Assembly (NCBI GenBank): GCA_024689605.1
Contig: JAILDD010000274.1
Coordinates: 1-5,295, forward strand
Length of the DNA stretch: 5,295 nt
Source: Lachnospiraceae bacterium
GTDB lineage: Bacteria; Bacillota_A; Clostridia; Lachnospirales; Lachnospiraceae
Direction of reading: 5' to 3'
How positions within the stretch are numbered: the stretch's first letter is position 1; the number at the start of each line of letters is the position of its first letter. The notes below the pieces were generated by a model. That model was given only the letters and a program-made list of their open reading frames with translations, searched no databases and was not told where the DNA came from. A program made the position numbers and the translations under genes. Below, one piece after another: positions 4,862 to 5,295 of the stretch.

Positions 4862-5295
4862 TCAGCCTTCAGTCTTTTTCTCAGTCTCGCTTAACCAGTC
4901 CCGGATTGTTTCGATACCGGTACCTATAATCTCTGCAATATCTTCCAAATCAATTCCTTTCTGATACATTTTTATGGCCACCTTTCTAGCACTCGACTCG
5001 TAGCCCTGATCATAACCTCTCTTCTCTATCACATCCAATACTTCACACATATTTTTCACCTCTCCTTTCTCGTCTTCTCCTATCTTTGTTCCTGCCACGG
5101 AAGCGAACCTGCCGTCGCCTGTCAGTGCCGTCATTAGATAAAGTACCTCTCGCACATGACACATATCCTCCGGCGAACCGATATAGGTTCCTGTCCGCTG
5201 CATTTGCACAAAATAGTCTGCCACATATTTGAAGTCACTATGAAATCCGTTTACCTGTTCATCTGTCAGGTATGCGATTTCAAACAGGTTAATCC
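4862..5295 (-). CDS. Rpn family recombination-promoting nuclease/putative transposase (PD-(D/E)XK), 3' part
   Basis: The frame stays open from the stop at 4864-4862 to the right edge, so the 143 visible codons are the C-terminal part of a longer protein. The GTG at 5224 is internal, because family-like sequence continues upstream of it: INLFEIAYLTDEQVNGF, then DFKYVADYFVQM. This reading, with LMTALTGDGRF and MCEVLDVIEKRGYDQGYE, is what I know from Rpn/PD-(D/E)XK nuclease family transposase proteins of Lachnospiraceae. Rpn proteins in E. coli are DNA endonucleases that promote RecA-independent recombination; the catalytic PD-(D/E)XK core would lie outside this window, so activity cannot be judged. 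The tail DLEDIAEIIGTGIETIRDWL resembles a helix-turn-helix, common at the end of this family. Transcription ends at the shared hairpin at 4823-4851. Confidence 0.8.
   Translation of the reverse strand, partial: INLFEIAYLTDEQVNGFHSDFKYVADYFVQMQRTGTYIGSPEDMCHVREVLYLMTALTGDGRFASVAGTKIGEDEKGEVKNMCEVLDVIEKRGYDQGYESSARKVAIKMYQKGIDLEDIAEIIGTGIETIRDWLSETEKKTEG

Noticed and set aside
5222..5224. GTG as the real start of the Rpn-family protein
   Set aside because: Family-like sequence continues in frame upstream to the window edge, so the gene is cut by the window rather than starting here.

Overview
The window looks like a chromosomal segment from an anaerobic Firmicute, most likely of the Lachnospiraceae or a close relative (Butyrivibrio/Roseburia-like). 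This rests on strong AGGAGG-type ribosome sites, AT-rich intergenic DNA, and proteins of types common there: a YjbR-alkyltransferase fusion, DUF4867, DUF6765, and an Rpn-family (PD-(D/E)XK) protein with the characteristic C-terminus. All family names come from recognition of the translated sequence; no database search was run. No rRNA, tRNA or CRISPR array was seen.

Layout. At the far left, the first codons of a minus-strand gene leave the window; its upstream DNA carries a 32-bp-phased repeat. Next is a minus-strand gene fusing a MmcQ/YjbR DNA-binding-like domain to an O6-alkylguanine-DNA alkyltransferase domain. A 262-bp divergent intergenic region separates it from a plus-strand DUF4867 (cupin-like) gene. 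That region holds a dense cluster of inverted and direct repeats, then a good sigma70-type promoter and ribosome site for DUF4867. The DUF4867 gene and the following minus-strand operon converge on a 111-bp nested inverted repeat, which may be a bidirectional terminator or a small dispersed repeat element.

The centre is a tightly spaced three-gene minus-strand operon, transcribed from about 4460 down to 1877. It runs: an unrecognised four-helix membrane protein with a charged tail; a 398-aa DUF6765 protein rich in conserved-looking His/Asp (phospholipase C-like in character); and a six-helix DUF308/HdeD-like membrane protein. Gaps of 5 and 12 bases argue for co-transcription and possibly a shared membrane-linked function. 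This is the least described part of the window.

To the right is a compact plus-strand transcription unit with promoter, perfect ribosome site, an 18-codon ORF and a strong terminator. The rest of its transcript contains coding-like peptide in the other two frames, so it is either a real micro-ORF or a frameshifted small gene. The window ends with the C-terminal part of a minus-strand Rpn-family protein whose reading frame stays open to the last base.
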